Below are positions 53,806 to 62,722 of a DNA stretch of 64,000 bases, in pieces. The notes under the pieces are model-generated. The model searched no databases, was not told the origin of the DNA, and saw only the letters and a list, made by a program, of their open reading frames with translations. The translations under genes and the position numbers were made by a program. Numbering within the stretch: position 1 is the stretch's first letter; every line of letters starts with the position of its first letter. Source of the stretch: Bacteroidales bacterium (GTDB lineage: Bacteria; Bacteroidota; Bacteroidia; Bacteroidales; P3). The stretch covers positions 179,608 through 243,607 of the forward strand of contig JAQVXZ010000001.1 of assembly GCA_028708845.1 (NCBI GenBank). The letters run 5' to 3'.

Positions 53806-55593
53806 TTATTTGTTGTTTAGTTTAATGTCCTTAATGTTTAGTTGCAGCGAAGTCTTGCCATTCCATTCGTTTTCATCAATATGAAAAGCTATGTTAAAGG
53901 CTTCTCCATGACGAATATCTTCATAGTAATTACTTAACCCAAATCCAATACAAGAAAAAGGCAGATGACTAATATCAAGATGAATAACAGAAAGTTTCAA
54001 ATGTTTTTGTCCAACAGGACGTATGTTTCCAGTATCTACAACATTATCTGATCGAAAAATAGGGATGTTATTTTCTGGACCAAAAGGAGCAAATTGTTTT
54101 AATACTCTATTTAGTTTTGGTGTAATTGTGCTTAATTTTATTGAATCGTCAATTTCAATTTCAGGAGAAGATTGGTCTTCGCTAATATTCTCTCCAACCT
54201 TTTGTTTGAATAGTTTAATAAATTCTTCAAGATTTTCTTCCTTTAACGATAATCCCGCAGCAAACTTATGACCTCCAAAATGTGTCAAAAGATGAGAACA
54301 AGATTCAATTGCAGAATATATATCGAAATTTTTAACCGACCGTGCAGAGCCTGTAATTAAATTATTTGACTTTGTGAAAACTATTGTAGGTTTGTAGAAT
54401 TGTTCAATCAAACGAGAGGCAACAATGCCAACAACTCCTTTATTCCAATCATCTTTATAGGCAACAGTTGCTTTACTTGTTTCTAAATCATGAGAATTTC
54501 TAATCATTTCAATAGCCTCTTCTGTGGCATGAATATCGTATTCTTTTCTAGTATCGTTGTTATCGTTTATTTTTTTAGCAATTTCTTCTGCCTCTTCAAG
54601 CTTCTTTGCTATTAAAAGCTCAACTGAACTATTTCCTGTCTCAATTCTGCCTGCTGCATTTATTCTTGGACAAATTAAGAAAACAAGGTCAGAAATATTG
54701 AGTTCTTTATTGAAATATAATTTATTGGTGAATGTGTCCACAACATGAACAACCTTACTATATTTTAATATAGCCTCTAAGCCTGGACGAGGTTGTTTGT
54801 TAATTACCTTTAATCCATAGAAAGCTAAAATTCTATTCTCTCCTGTTATTGGAACAATGTCAGCAGCAATTGCAATTGCAACTAAATCTAAGTATGGAAT
54901 TAATGTATCAAAAGGCTTGCGACGTTTTATGTTTAGGGCGTGAATTAACTTGAACCCAATTCCACAGCCAGATAATTCTTTATATGGATAGGTTGAGTCA
55001 ATCCTTTTTGGATTTAAAATAGCACAAGCATTTGGTAATTCTTCATCCGGAAGATGGTGGTCGGCAATAATGAAATCTATACCTCTTTCCAAAGAATATG
55101 CAACTTGATCAATAGCCTTAATTCCACAGTCTAAACAAATAATTAATTTAAACCCGTTTTCGTAAGCCCAATCAATTGCCTTATAAGAAACACCATAACC
55201 TTCTTCATAACGGTCTGGAATATAAAAATCAATTTCAGGGTGAAAAAGTTCTAAATAAGAATAAACCAAAGCAACAGCAGAAGTTCCATCAACATCATAA
55301 TCTCCATAAACAAGGATTTTCTCTCCCCCTTTTATTGCAAACATTATCCTTTCAACAGCCTCATCCATATCATTTAACATGAAAGGGTCGTGTAAGTCAT
55401 TAATGTTTGGTCTGAAAAACTTTTTGGCATCATCATAATTGTTGATGCCTCTTTGAACTAGAAGATTAGCAATAATTTTATAGACTTCAAAATCTTCTGG
55501 ACGAGTGCACGTTTTGTCCACTTGAAGATCTTGAGCAAGTTTTTCAACTAGACTCTTATCCCCATATTGTTTTAAAACCCAACGCTTTTCCAT
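53806..55593 (-). CDS. recJ: Single-stranded-DNA-specific exonuclease RecJ
   Basis: A 5'-3' exonuclease of recombination and mismatch repair. I choose the ATG at 55593 (595 residues, MEKRWVLKQYGD), because family members start this way. The frame runs 29 codons further up but that stretch is hydrophobic and lies upstream of a good -7 box. The DHH-domain metal motifs are DYDVDGTSA (about 91-99) and ADHHLPDE (about 170), with the DHHA1 motif GGHKFAAGLSLK further on and an OB-fold at the end. It starts the long minus-strand series. Confidence 0.94.
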   Translation of the reverse strand: MEKRWVLKQYGDKSLVEKLAQDLQVDKTCTRPEDFEVYKIIANLLVQRGINNYDDAKKFFRPNINDLHDPFMLNDMDEAVERIMFAIKGGEKILVYGDYDVDGTSAVALVYSYLELFHPEIDFYIPDRYEEGYGVSYKAIDWAYENGFKLIICLDCGIKAIDQVAYSLERGIDFIIADHHLPDEELPNACAILNPKRIDSTYPYKELSGCGIGFKLIHALNIKRRKPFDTLIPYLDLVAIAIAADIVPITGENRILAFYGLKVINKQPRPGLEAILKYSKVVHVVDTFTNKLYFNKELNISDLVFLICPRINAAGRIETGNSSVELLIAKKLEEAEEIAKKINDNNDTRKEYDIHATEEAIEMIRNSHDLETSKATVAYKDDWNKGVVGIVASRLIEQFYKPTIVFTKSNNLITGSARSVKNFDIYSAIESCSHLLTHFGGHKFAAGLSLKEENLEEFIKLFKQKVGENISEDQSSPEIEIDDSIKLSTITPKLNRVLKQFAPFGPENNIPIFRSDNVVDTGNIRPVGQKHLKLSVIHLDISHLPFSCIGFGLSNYYEDIRHGEAFNIAFHIDENEWNGKTSLQLNIKDIKLNNK

Positions 55594-55631
55594 AGACACA
55601 CATGCAATCTTTATTCCAAATAAATAATTTA

Positions 55632-55639
55632 CAAAGATA
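55632..55639 (-). promoter_or_regulatory. Promoter -7 box for the recJ series
   Basis: TATCTTTG on the minus strand, 38 bases before the chosen recJ ATG. A CTTG lies 17 bases further up. It is the only convincing box for the tightly spaced genes from recJ down to xseB. Confidence 0.5.
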
Positions 55640-55800
55640 TAACAATAAAACTGAAACAAGAAATAAAATAGTAAAAACAAGGTATAAACTTAGTCTCTAG
55701 CAATAAACACTAAAGTAAATATTGTTATTGGAAAATCAATTTATATGTATGGTTTTTCACAAAAGTCTGTTAAAAAAACTCAATTAATTATTTTCGGTAG

Positions 55801-55808
55801 TATATTTG
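55801..55808 (+). promoter_or_regulatory. Promoter -7 box for pdxJ
   Basis: TATATTTG, a TAnnTTTG match 22 bases before the pdxJ ATG. No TTTG at the ideal distance. Confidence 0.5.
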
Positions 55809-55830
55809 CAAAAATATAAATCAAAAAGAT

Positions 55831-56541
55831 ATGACAAGGTTAAGTGTGAATATTAATAAAGTTGCAACTATTCGTAATGCAAGAGGTGGTAATAATCCTG
55901 ATGTTTTAAAAGTTGCTGTGGATTGTGAACGTTTTGGAGCAGAAGGAATAACTATTCATCCTCGCCCAGACGAAAGACATATTAGATATTCTGATGCAAG
56001 AGGACTAAAGCCACTTCTTAAAACAGAATTTAATATTGAGGGCAACCCAACAGAGGATTTTATTCGTTTGGTTGAAGAAGTTAGACCTGAACAAGTAACA
56101 CTAGTTCCTGATGCTCATAATGTTTTAACTTCTAATGCAGGTTGGAATACTGTTAAGTACGAAGATATTTTAAAAGATATTATTGCAAGGCTAAAACAAG
56201 TTTGCAGGGTATCTGTTTTTGTTGATCCACAGCAAGAAATGGTTGCAGGAGCTAAAAGATGTGGTGCCGATAGAGTTGAACTTTATACCGAAAGCTATGC
56301 AAGTTTATATTTGACAAATAGAGAAAAAGCAATCGAGCCTTTCCTTAGGGCAGCAAAGGAAGCAGAATATCAGGGCTTAGGACTTAATGCTGGTCACGAC
56401 TTAGATTTAGTCAATTTAGAGTATTTCCACCAAAGCATACCAAACCTATTAGAAGTTTCTATTGGTCACGCCTTAATTTGTGATGCTTTGTATTTTGGAC
56501 TTGAAAACACAATACAACTATATAAACGTTGCTTAAAATAA
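55831..56541 (+). CDS. pdxJ: Pyridoxine 5'-phosphate synthase
   Basis: Condenses 1-deoxyxylulose 5-phosphate with aminoacetone phosphate to make pyridoxine phosphate (DXP-dependent vitamin B6 route). The 236-residue TIM-barrel protein starts [20 protein letters not shown], the conserved opening with N7. It carries [13 protein letters not shown] (H43, H48-like active-site region), LVPDAHN, and the closing [10 protein letters not shown] and [12 protein letters not shown]. Length is normal. It is followed after 17 bases by a U32 family gene; the two are probably cotranscribed. Confidence 0.96.
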   Translation: MTRLSVNINKVATIRNARGGNNPDVLKVAVDCERFGAEGITIHPRPDERHIRYSDARGLKPLLKTEFNIEGNPTEDFIRLVEEVRPEQVTLVPDAHNVLTSNAGWNTVKYEDILKDIIARLKQVCRVSVFVDPQQEMVAGAKRCGADRVELYTESYASLYLTNREKAIEPFLRAAKEAEYQGLGLNAGHDLDLVNLEYFHQSIPNLLEVSIGHALICDALYFGLENTIQLYKRCLK

Positions 56542-56558
56542 TCTTAGGATAAATAAAT

Positions 56559-58430
56559 ATGGAATATATTGAACTTCTTTCTCCTGCTAAGAATTTAGAA
56601 ATAGGGAAAGCTGCTATAGAAATGGGTGCAGACTCTGTCTATATTGGGGCAGAAAGCTTTGGGGCACGACTTGCAGCAGGTAACAGCTTAGAGGATATTG
56701 AAGAACTAATCAATTATGCTCATATTTTTAATGCTCAGGTTTATGTTACAGTAAATACTATAATATTTGATAATGAATTAGAGGAAGTAGAAGAGCTAAT
56801 TCATAATCTATATAATATTGGAGTTGATGCTTTGATTATTCAAGATATGGGAATTTTGGAGATGAATCTTCCTCCCATAACCTTGCACTCAAGCACTCAG
56901 ATGAATAATATCTCTAAAGAAAAGATAGATTTCCTTCACAAGATAGGAATTAAAAGAGTTGTTCTTCCAAGAGAATTATCCATTGAAGAAATTAGAGAAA
57001 TACATAATGCCGTTCCAGAAATGGAAATAGAAAGCTTTGTTCATGGTGCCTTATGCAATGGACTAAGTGGTCAGTGTTATTTAAGCTACGATATAACAAA
57101 ACGCTCAGGCAATAGAGGAGAATGCTCACAACCATGCCGTTCTCACTACGATTTAATTAATGCAAGCGGAAAAACCTTAGCCAAAAACAAACACTTACTT
57201 TCTCCAAAAGACCTAAGCTTATCTGAATATATCCCTCAAATGATTGAAGCAGGTGTAAGAAGCTTTAAGATAGAGGGACGTTTAAAAGACTTGGATTATG
57301 TAAAGAATATTACTTCATATTATTCACAAGAGATAAATAAATTCATTGATTCCAATAATAACTCCAAAAAATATTCCCGCTCCTCAATTGGAAAAACAGA
57401 GATAAGTTTTACCCCCGATATCGAAAGAAGTTTTAATCGTGGCTTTACAAGTTTTAATATTGAAGGCAAGAAAGACAAGATAGGTAATTTGGATACTGCA
57501 AAAGCTATTGGAAAATACATAGGCAAAGTTGCAGACGTAAACCTAAGTGGAAGAAATCATAATTTCATCCAAATCTCAAGCTCTGAAGACATTTCTAATG
57601 GTGATGGCTTATGCTATTTCAATAGTAGAGGAGAATTAGAAGGCTTTTTAGTTAATAAGGTTGAGGCAGATAAAGACCAATCTCTTGTTACAATAGTTCC
57701 AAATAAAAACTTAGAAATAAAACGATTAACTAAGATATACCGTAATTTTGATATTCAATTTTCAAAGCAGGTTGAACAAGATACCTCTAAAAGAAGAATT
57801 GGAATAGATTTTGAGCTTTCAGAAACTCCTAATGGTTTTATTCTTAAAGCAAGAGATGAAACAGGTATTGAAGTAGAAGAATCAGTAGAAACAGAAAAAC
57901 AATTAGCAAAAAACACAGACTCCTACGATGAGAAATTACTAAAGCAAATTGATAAACTTGGCAATAGCCCTTTCTATTTAATAAACTTCAAAAACACCAC
58001 AACTCAAAACTACTTCTTCCCTTCTTCCCTAATAAATAGCCTAAGAAGAGTATGCTGCGATAAAATAATCGCTCTTAGAAAAGAAACCTATAAAAGAAAA
58101 GAGTTTGTATTCGAAAAAACTGATTACCCATATATTTCAAAGCAATTAGATTATAGCTCAAATGTTATTAATGAAAAAGCAAAAGAGTTTTATCTTCGTC
58201 ATGGAGTAGAGGAAATTACTTACGGAGTTGAAAAAACAAACCTTACCAAAGATATTATCCTTATGCGTTCCAAGAATTGCATCCGCTATGCCTTAGGTCA
58301 ATGCCTAATCAGAGATAAACAAACTCCAGACTTCGATCAAGAACTTTTCCTAAAAGACAATGAAAGAACCTATAAGCTTATATTTGATTGCAAGAATTGT
58401 TTTATGGATATTCAGGCTTTGGAAAAGTAG
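56559..58430 (+). CDS. U32 peptidase-family protein (TrhP/RlhA-like RNA hydroxylation)
   Basis: A 623-residue member of the U32 family. The signature ESFVHGALCNGLSGQC (about 165-180) and the following cysteine-rich GNRGECSQPCRSHYDL (about 190-206) match it, and these cysteines probably bind an Fe-S cluster. Although named peptidases, bacterial relatives (TrhP, RlhA) are needed for prephenate-dependent hydroxylation of tRNA or rRNA bases, which is the more likely role. The C-terminal half (from about 430) ends with RYALGQCLIRD and two further cysteines. It lies 17 bases after pdxJ. Which RNA it acts on cannot be told. Confidence 0.85.
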   Translation: MEYIELLSPAKNLEIGKAAIEMGADSVYIGAESFGARLAAGNSLEDIEELINYAHIFNAQVYVTVNTIIFDNELEEVEELIHNLYNIGVDALIIQDMGILEMNLPPITLHSSTQMNNISKEKIDFLHKIGIKRVVLPRELSIEEIREIHNAVPEMEIESFVHGALCNGLSGQCYLSYDITKRSGNRGECSQPCRSHYDLINASGKTLAKNKHLLSPKDLSLSEYIPQMIEAGVRSFKIEGRLKDLDYVKNITSYYSQEINKFIDSNNNSKKYSRSSIGKTEISFTPDIERSFNRGFTSFNIEGKKDKIGNLDTAKAIGKYIGKVADVNLSGRNHNFIQISSSEDISNGDGLCYFNSRGELEGFLVNKVEADKDQSLVTIVPNKNLEIKRLTKIYRNFDIQFSKQVEQDTSKRRIGIDFELSETPNGFILKARDETGIEVEESVETEKQLAKNTDSYDEKLLKQIDKLGNSPFYLINFKNTTTQNYFFPSSLINSLRRVCCDKIIALRKETYKRKEFVFEKTDYPYISKQLDYSSNVINEKAKEFYLRHGVEEITYGVEKTNLTKDIILMRSKNCIRYALGQCLIRDKQTPDFDQELFLKDNERTYKLIFDCKNCFMDIQALEK

Positions 58431-58466
58431 TTAAACGCTCTGTTTGTTTAAAATTAAAGTTTATCC

Positions 58467-58495
58467 GTCGTGCGGGATTTGCAATTACGCACGAC
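58467..58495. repeat. Palindromic element, GTCGTGCG arms
   Basis: GTCGTGCG / CGCACGAC around GGATTTGCAATTA, located between the convergent U32 gene and the secreted unknown. It belongs to the family at 34.4-34.9 kb. It lacks a T-run, so it is not an obvious terminator. Confidence 0.8.
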
Positions 58496-58514
58496 CAAGG
58501 ATGATTCTTTCCTT

Positions 58515-59330
58515 TTAAAATGTTATTGATATTTTATTAGTATTAAATTTGCCAGAATATAATTTATACTCACCTACTAATTTCGGCAACATTGTTTTTG
58601 TTTCTACGTATTTTGATTGATTATTATCCCAAATAGGAGTAGTGTAAATATAGTCTGTCAAACTATCTATACTAATATAAAACATAAAACTTCCTTTAAT
58701 CATTTGAAATCCAATAAGATTATAGCTGTCAGTATAAATTTCACCCGCCCTTAAAAAAATAAACTTATTACTATACTCATTTAATATTTTATCGGGGGTT
58801 AAATCGAATTCGGTAAAGTCTATTTTAGTCTGTTCAAAATAATTCGGCTGTTTGTTATAATTTTCTCGGTATATGTATTCGTAAATATTCGCTAAATCAT
58901 CGTTTACTATATCAATTTCTTGTTCTTCTTCAATATTCAAAGTATCATTAAATAAAAACCAAGAATTTGTAAAACTAACAGCTTTAATTTCTACTTTATA
59001 ATTTTCGTTGGTATAATTGCCATGTGCTTTTGCTCTTTTTAAATAATTGGGATTCAAATATTCCTCAATTGGATATTGTAATAAAGAACCATGTATGAAA
59101 AACGGTAATCCAGAACGACTTTCTGAGACTTTCTTAAAATAAAAATTAGTATCGGAATTGTTTCTATATGTAATTGATAATTTTGGAACATATATTATTG
59201 AATCTTCATTATAAACATCTGTTCCCTTCTCCCATTTTACCGATAATTCTATGCTTATACTTTGTGAATGTAAAGATGTTATGCATAACAACAAAATAAT
59301 AATAATTAGATGTATTTTTAAACTTTTCAT
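58515..59330 (-). CDS. Secreted protein of unknown function
   Basis: A 271-residue protein with a signal peptide (about 1-22, LLLCITSLHSQS). The mature part is beta-rich with many aromatic residues and asparagines (SIELSVKWEKGTDVYNEDS, ITYRNNSDTNFYFKK), suggesting an immunoglobulin-like or lipocalin-like sandwich. I recognise no family. It is the last gene of the accessory stretch that begins with the RHS protein and is bordered by palindromic repeats on both sides. An immunity or envelope role is possible but unsupported. Confidence 0.6.
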   Translation of the reverse strand: MKSLKIHLIIIILLLCITSLHSQSISIELSVKWEKGTDVYNEDSIIYVPKLSITYRNNSDTNFYFKKVSESRSGLPFFIHGSLLQYPIEEYLNPNYLKRAKAHGNYTNENYKVEIKAVSFTNSWFLFNDTLNIEEEQEIDIVNDDLANIYEYIYRENYNKQPNYFEQTKIDFTEFDLTPDKILNEYSNKFIFLRAGEIYTDSYNLIGFQMIKGSFMFYISIDSLTDYIYTTPIWDNNQSKYVETKTMLPKLVGEYKLYSGKFNTNKISITF

Positions 59331-59364
59331 ATTAAAATGGATATTTAAATGAATTATTATTTGT

Positions 59365-59443
59365 CTGTCCTGCCGGATTTGTTCTTATCGTTGAACTGGA
59401 TTTATTGCTTTGCAAACGGTAAACCGATAAGCAATCCATTTCG
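59365..59443. repeat. Palindromic repeat cluster
   Basis: A reverse-complement copy of the GATAAGAACAAATCC type segment at 34064, followed by GAACTGGATT pairing with AATCCATTTC (one mismatch) around the CGGTAAACCGATAAGC centre. Confidence 0.75.
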
Positions 59444-59475
59444 TTATTGCTATTAGGATTCTTTCTTATGAAAGC

Positions 59476-59518
59476 GGCAGCCGATAACTTGATTTGCAAG
59501 CGGCAAGCCGATGATTCA
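59476..59518. repeat. Diverged palindromic repeat copies
   Basis: CGGCAGCCGATAACTTGATT and GCAAGCGGCAAGCCGATGATT. These are two variant copies of the GCAAACGGTAAACCGATAAGC centre in which the inner stem CGGTAAACCG has become CGGCAAGCCG and CGGCAGCCG, so pairing is kept. Confidence 0.65.
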
Positions 59519-59698
59519 ATCTGATACTCTTTCATTAATAATACTTTATTCTATTTTGCAAATTTACATATTTATTTTTTACTCGTCTATTTTTATGTTT
59601 ATATTATTTCATCTTACGGGGTGAAAATCCAAATATTAACATAGTGCGAGATAGTACATATTCCTCACAATGAAATATAGTACACTATCTAATAGGTT

Positions 59699-60127
59699 TT
59701 ACTTTTCAGGTAAGTTAAACGGAATCACCATAAAAAAACAATATCCTACTGGCTTACCTCGAGTTTTTGCAGGCTCATCAAACTTAATAAGTTTTGCAAC
59801 TCGTAAAGTTTCACTATCTAAATCTTCTCTGATTCCCTTAACAATTTTATGGTTATGAGTGTAACCTGCAGTATCAATCCAAAATTTAATATATATCCTT
59901 CCCTCTATTTTGTCTTTAATCGCCATTTTAGGATATCTTAGATTTTCCAAAAGAAAATTATGTAATCTTTGGGGATCTTGCGAATCTTTATCAAATATCG
60001 GAATTTCCTCAGGTGAGCTTCCTATAGTTATAAGAGAATCATCCTCACAATCATTACTATATTTATTTTCTTGTGCATATAGGCTGTTAATGCAAAGCAA
60101 GAAAATTATTAAAAAAACTCTTACCAT
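59699..60127 (-). CDS. TonB C-terminal domain protein, secreted
   Basis: A 142-residue protein with a signal peptide (about 1-19, LLCINSLYAQ). The C-terminal 90 residues match the TonB C-terminal fold: LRYPKMAIKDKIEGRIYIKFWIDTAG, then LDSETLRVAKLIKFDEPAKTRGKPVGYCF. It has no membrane anchor or proline-rich spacer, so it is not a normal energy transducer. Free-standing secreted TonB-like domains are common in Bacteroidota with unclear roles. It lies downstream of the RHS protein and its putative immunity gene, with palindromic repeats on both sides. Confidence 0.75.
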   Translation of the reverse strand: MVRVFLIIFLLCINSLYAQENKYSNDCEDDSLITIGSSPEEIPIFDKDSQDPQRLHNFLLENLRYPKMAIKDKIEGRIYIKFWIDTAGYTHNHKIVKGIREDLDSETLRVAKLIKFDEPAKTRGKPVGYCFFMVIPFNLPEK

Positions 60128-60163
60128 AATCTTGGAATTTTATAGATGAAATGCCACCACTTG

Positions 60164-60215
60164 GTCGTGCGGGATTTGTACTCCCGCACTTCTTTATTAT
60201 TAGGATATGTTATCC
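60164..60215. repeat. Palindromic elements between small genes
   Basis: GTGCGGGA-TTTGTAC-TCCCGCAC at 60167-60189, preceded by GTC, then GGATA-TGT-TATCC at 60203-60215. It is the same family as at 34.5 kb. Apart from this and the next element, the gap 60128-60341 is featureless. Confidence 0.8.
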
Positions 60216-60307
60216 GACATTTATTCATTATTATTTCTTTTCTGCAAATATACAACTTCTTATTTAATAGGAATATCTTATGGATTGAATATCTATAAGA
60301 TAACATA

Positions 60308-60336
60308 GTGCGGGAGTCCAAATCCCGCACGACGAA
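60308..60336. repeat. Palindromic element with CGACG flank
   Basis: GTGCGGGAGT-CCA-AATCCCGCAC (60308-60330; one mismatch) followed by GACGAA, as in the other copies. Confidence 0.75.
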
Positions 60337-60341
60337 AAACT

Positions 60342-60770
60342 TTAACGTTTATCTTTCGACCTTTTGACAACTTCATTTATTGGTATCACAAATTTACTCC
60401 AATACACAATCGCTGCATCATAACCGCCACTTTCTTCTTTTTGAGTAACATCGAAAATATACAATGTGCCATTATCAAGAGGATAATTTTCATCTACAAA
60501 ATGTTCTTCTTGCATATTGAAATAATGAATTTTTCCACTTTCGCCACTAATTTTAATAAATCCTACCTTTTTATTTGTAAAATCAAAATCTTTTCGAGCA
60601 GTTTCAAAAATTTTATTAAGAAGAGAACTCTCTGTTTCGTTCAGAAACAAGCTATTATCTGTTTCTGCTTTATTAGTTTGTTCTAAGTTAACATTTGAAC
60701 TACATTTTTGAATTGGGGAACAACTGAATACTAACATTTCAAAACATACTATTATAAATAACTTTTTCAT
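60342..60770 (-). CDS. Small lipoprotein, putative immunity protein for the RHS tip
   Basis: A 142-residue protein with a lipoprotein signal peptide and lipobox at about residues 14-17 (VFSC), so it should sit in the envelope facing the periplasm. The mature part is mixed alpha/beta (SSLLNKIFETARKDFDF, KKVGFIKISGESGKIHYF, GGYDAAIVYWSKFVIPINEVV). I recognise no family. It begins 11 bases after the RHS protein stop on the same strand. A small unrelated gene directly behind an RHS C-terminal toxin is usually the immunity gene, and a periplasmic lipoprotein fits a toxin acting outside the cytosol. This is an inference from position. Confidence 0.6.
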   Translation of the reverse strand: MKKLFIIVCFEMLVFSCSPIQKCSSNVNLEQTNKAETDNSLFLNETESSLLNKIFETARKDFDFTNKKVGFIKISGESGKIHYFNMQEEHFVDENYPLDNGTLYIFDVTQKEESGGYDAAIVYWSKFVIPINEVVKRSKDKR

Positions 60771-60781
60771 ATTGTTTGATT

Positions 60782-62671
60782 TTATGGAATTTGATAAAGA
60801 TATGGACTTGAATAAATTCCTATCTGCCTAATCATTAATTGAAAATTTAATGTGTGCGGATGGAACAAATATATGTTTGGAACTCCTGCTCTCCATAAAG
60901 CCCTTGAAGTATGTCCTACACAACTATTAATAAGTAAATCCCAAGTAGAAGTAGTATAATTAGTAAGTATACTTTTACTAACATTGTTAATTGGCACTTG
61001 CCAAGTGCTTGAGGAAGTAGCATAATTGTCCCAATTTAGATTAGCAGGTTTGATAGAGTTTTTATAAATTTGAGATAAACTAAGCTTGTTTCCTGTTAAA
61101 GGGTCTGTTGTTTGCACACCATTTCCAACTGGCGGTCCAACAGAAACTAATGTTTTATTATCCGCATCTGTTATGGAACTATGTCCCCACCAATCATTTT
61201 TATCTGTTTGTGCAGAATTGACATTAACATTTTGTCCGCCACCACTAAAAAGGGAAACCGCATCGGTTAGGTTTGCCATTGCCCCAAATGTATATCCAAT
61301 ATTTTCTAATGTACTATTTTCTCCCCAATTCCATATTCCATCCCATTTGTCATTTGTAATATCATAAGAACCAATACCAAAACTAATTGATACTGGTGTT
61401 TGCCCTCCTGTGTAAATATGTGTACCAAGCGAATTTACAAACGAAGCAGACATTATTCCTGCTGTATTTGCCATTGGCATACCCGAAGCTGCTATTGCTC
61501 CTCCTGCCCAGCCTGAAAATCCTCCTACTATTGCTCCTCCTAACATGTAGCCCCATGTCTTTCCTGAATTATAATTCCAATTAATAGGATTGAAATCATT
61601 ATTTGCAATTACTCCTCCCATATATGTTCCAATAATTGCTCCAGCAATAACTGGCAACCATATAAACTCTCCGCTTGGGTCGGTGTATAATAGTGGATTA
61701 TTTCTACAGTATGAGTATCTGTTGAAGTCTTGGGTGAAGGTGTTGCTGGCGACATATGGGTCGGGGCTTAGGAAACGGGCTATGGTTGGGTCGTAGAGTC
61801 TTCCATTCATATTTATGGTCTCAAATGCGTCTAAGTGTTCGTGACCGGTAAAGCCTCTTGTGAAGAGTCGTGTCTCGCTAACGTCTTTGATTGTCCAATC
61901 GCTGGCTTGTCGTCTGTTACCCCAGGCATCAAAGCTATAGGTTTCTACTATTTGTCCTAATTGATTGGTGATTCTGTCATAACTGCCTAAATGGTCTTTG
62001 AAGATATAGTATAGACTGTCGGTTGGTATGTTATTTTTATTGTCTTTGAGCTGTACTATGGTATGTCCTGTACTTGTATTGATATAGTTTATCTCTCTTA
62101 TTCTACCATTTGGATAGACTTCGCATTCATAGTTTCCTATGTAATAAACCGTCTTCTGCAGGGTGTTATTTACTTTATATTCTGTTTTTATTCTATTGCC
62201 TGTAGATGAATACAAAAACTTCAACTCTTTATTTCCTTGACTTATCTTTTCTATCTTATTGTTTACATCGTATTCGGTATTCAAGGTTTCTGTATTGATT
62301 GTGTTGAAGAATGGTGGAGCAAATGTAGGAAATCCCCCTGTGTTATATTCATTATTCAACCCTGATATTGCATTGGGTTTATCTGAGTCATAGCTGTAAT
62401 GCCCTACATCCGATTTGCTAAGTATATTACCTTTCTCATCATATGTCATAGTATTATACCTATCTACTCTCCCATGTTCTTTTATAATGCTAACTAATCG
62501 GAATAGATTATCATATACAAATCTCTCCTCCTGTCCTAATAAATTATCTTTCCTTTTAGACATCAATCCTTGTGCGTTATACTCATACTCCCAATTCTGA
62601 ATGTTTGAACCTACACTTACGGGGTAAAGTATTAATGAATTATATCTATTAAAGTCAGTTTGGTTATTCAT
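60782..62671 (-). CDS. Short RHS-repeat protein with variable C-terminal (putative toxin) domain
   Basis: A 629-residue protein. Residues 25-220 carry YD/RHS-type repeats (YDNLFRLVSI, YDEKGNILSK), and 225-335 the RHS-associated core: KDHLGSYDRITN, FDAWGNRR, FTGHEHLD, NGRLYDPTIARFLSPDPYV, NRYSYCRNNPLLYTDPSGE. The variable tip begins about 336: a glycine/alanine-rich hydrophobic stretch (340-410), then a domain with WWGHSSI (H497), NSCVGHTSRALWRAGV (C584) and FHPHTL (H604/H606). The His-before-Cys order resembles permuted papain-like (NlpC/P60-type) hydrolases. There is no signal peptide, and full RHS proteins are over 1,000 residues, so this looks like a displaced or 5'-truncated cassette. Confidence 0.8.
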   Translation of the reverse strand: MNNQTDFNRYNSLILYPVSVGSNIQNWEYEYNAQGLMSKRKDNLLGQEERFVYDNLFRLVSIIKEHGRVDRYNTMTYDEKGNILSKSDVGHYSYDSDKPNAISGLNNEYNTGGFPTFAPPFFNTINTETLNTEYDVNNKIEKISQGNKELKFLYSSTGNRIKTEYKVNNTLQKTVYYIGNYECEVYPNGRIREINYINTSTGHTIVQLKDNKNNIPTDSLYYIFKDHLGSYDRITNQLGQIVETYSFDAWGNRRQASDWTIKDVSETRLFTRGFTGHEHLDAFETINMNGRLYDPTIARFLSPDPYVASNTFTQDFNRYSYCRNNPLLYTDPSGEFIWLPVIAGAIIGTYMGGVIANNDFNPINWNYNSGKTWGYMLGGAIVGGFSGWAGGAIAASGMPMANTAGIMSASFVNSLGTHIYTGGQTPVSISFGIGSYDITNDKWDGIWNWGENSTLENIGYTFGAMANLTDAVSLFSGGGQNVNVNSAQTDKNDWWGHSSITDADNKTLVSVGPPVGNGVQTTDPLTGNKLSLSQIYKNSIKPANLNWDNYATSSSTWQVPINNVSKSILTNYTTSTWDLLINSCVGHTSRALWRAGVPNIYLFHPHTLNFQLMIRQIGIYSSPYLYQIP

Positions 62672-62722
62672 CCTTTTTATTTTTTCTTATCCCTCAAATT
62701 TTAAATTTTGAATTAATGCTTA

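Larger units (their letters stand above)
59331..59698. other. Intergenic stretch rich in palindromic repeats
   Basis: 368 bases with no credible gene. Open frames here are translations of the repeats. Repeats occupy 59365-59518. From 59540 to 59698 I see only AT-rich sequence with a degenerate trace of the same family (AGTGCGAGATAGTAC at about 59641). Confidence 0.65.

Noticed and set aside
55594..55680. N-terminal extension of recJ
   Set aside because: It is a phenylalanine/tyrosine-rich stretch upstream of the -7 box, and relatives start at MEKRW.
59332..59535. 67-codon minus-strand open frame
   Set aside because: It is almost entirely a translation of the palindromic repeats (the same SAAAF/RLQIK and VYRLQSNK patterns arise from repeat copies).
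60121..60330. 69-codon minus-strand open frame
   Set aside because: It spans two palindromic repeats and overlaps the true start of the TonB-domain gene.
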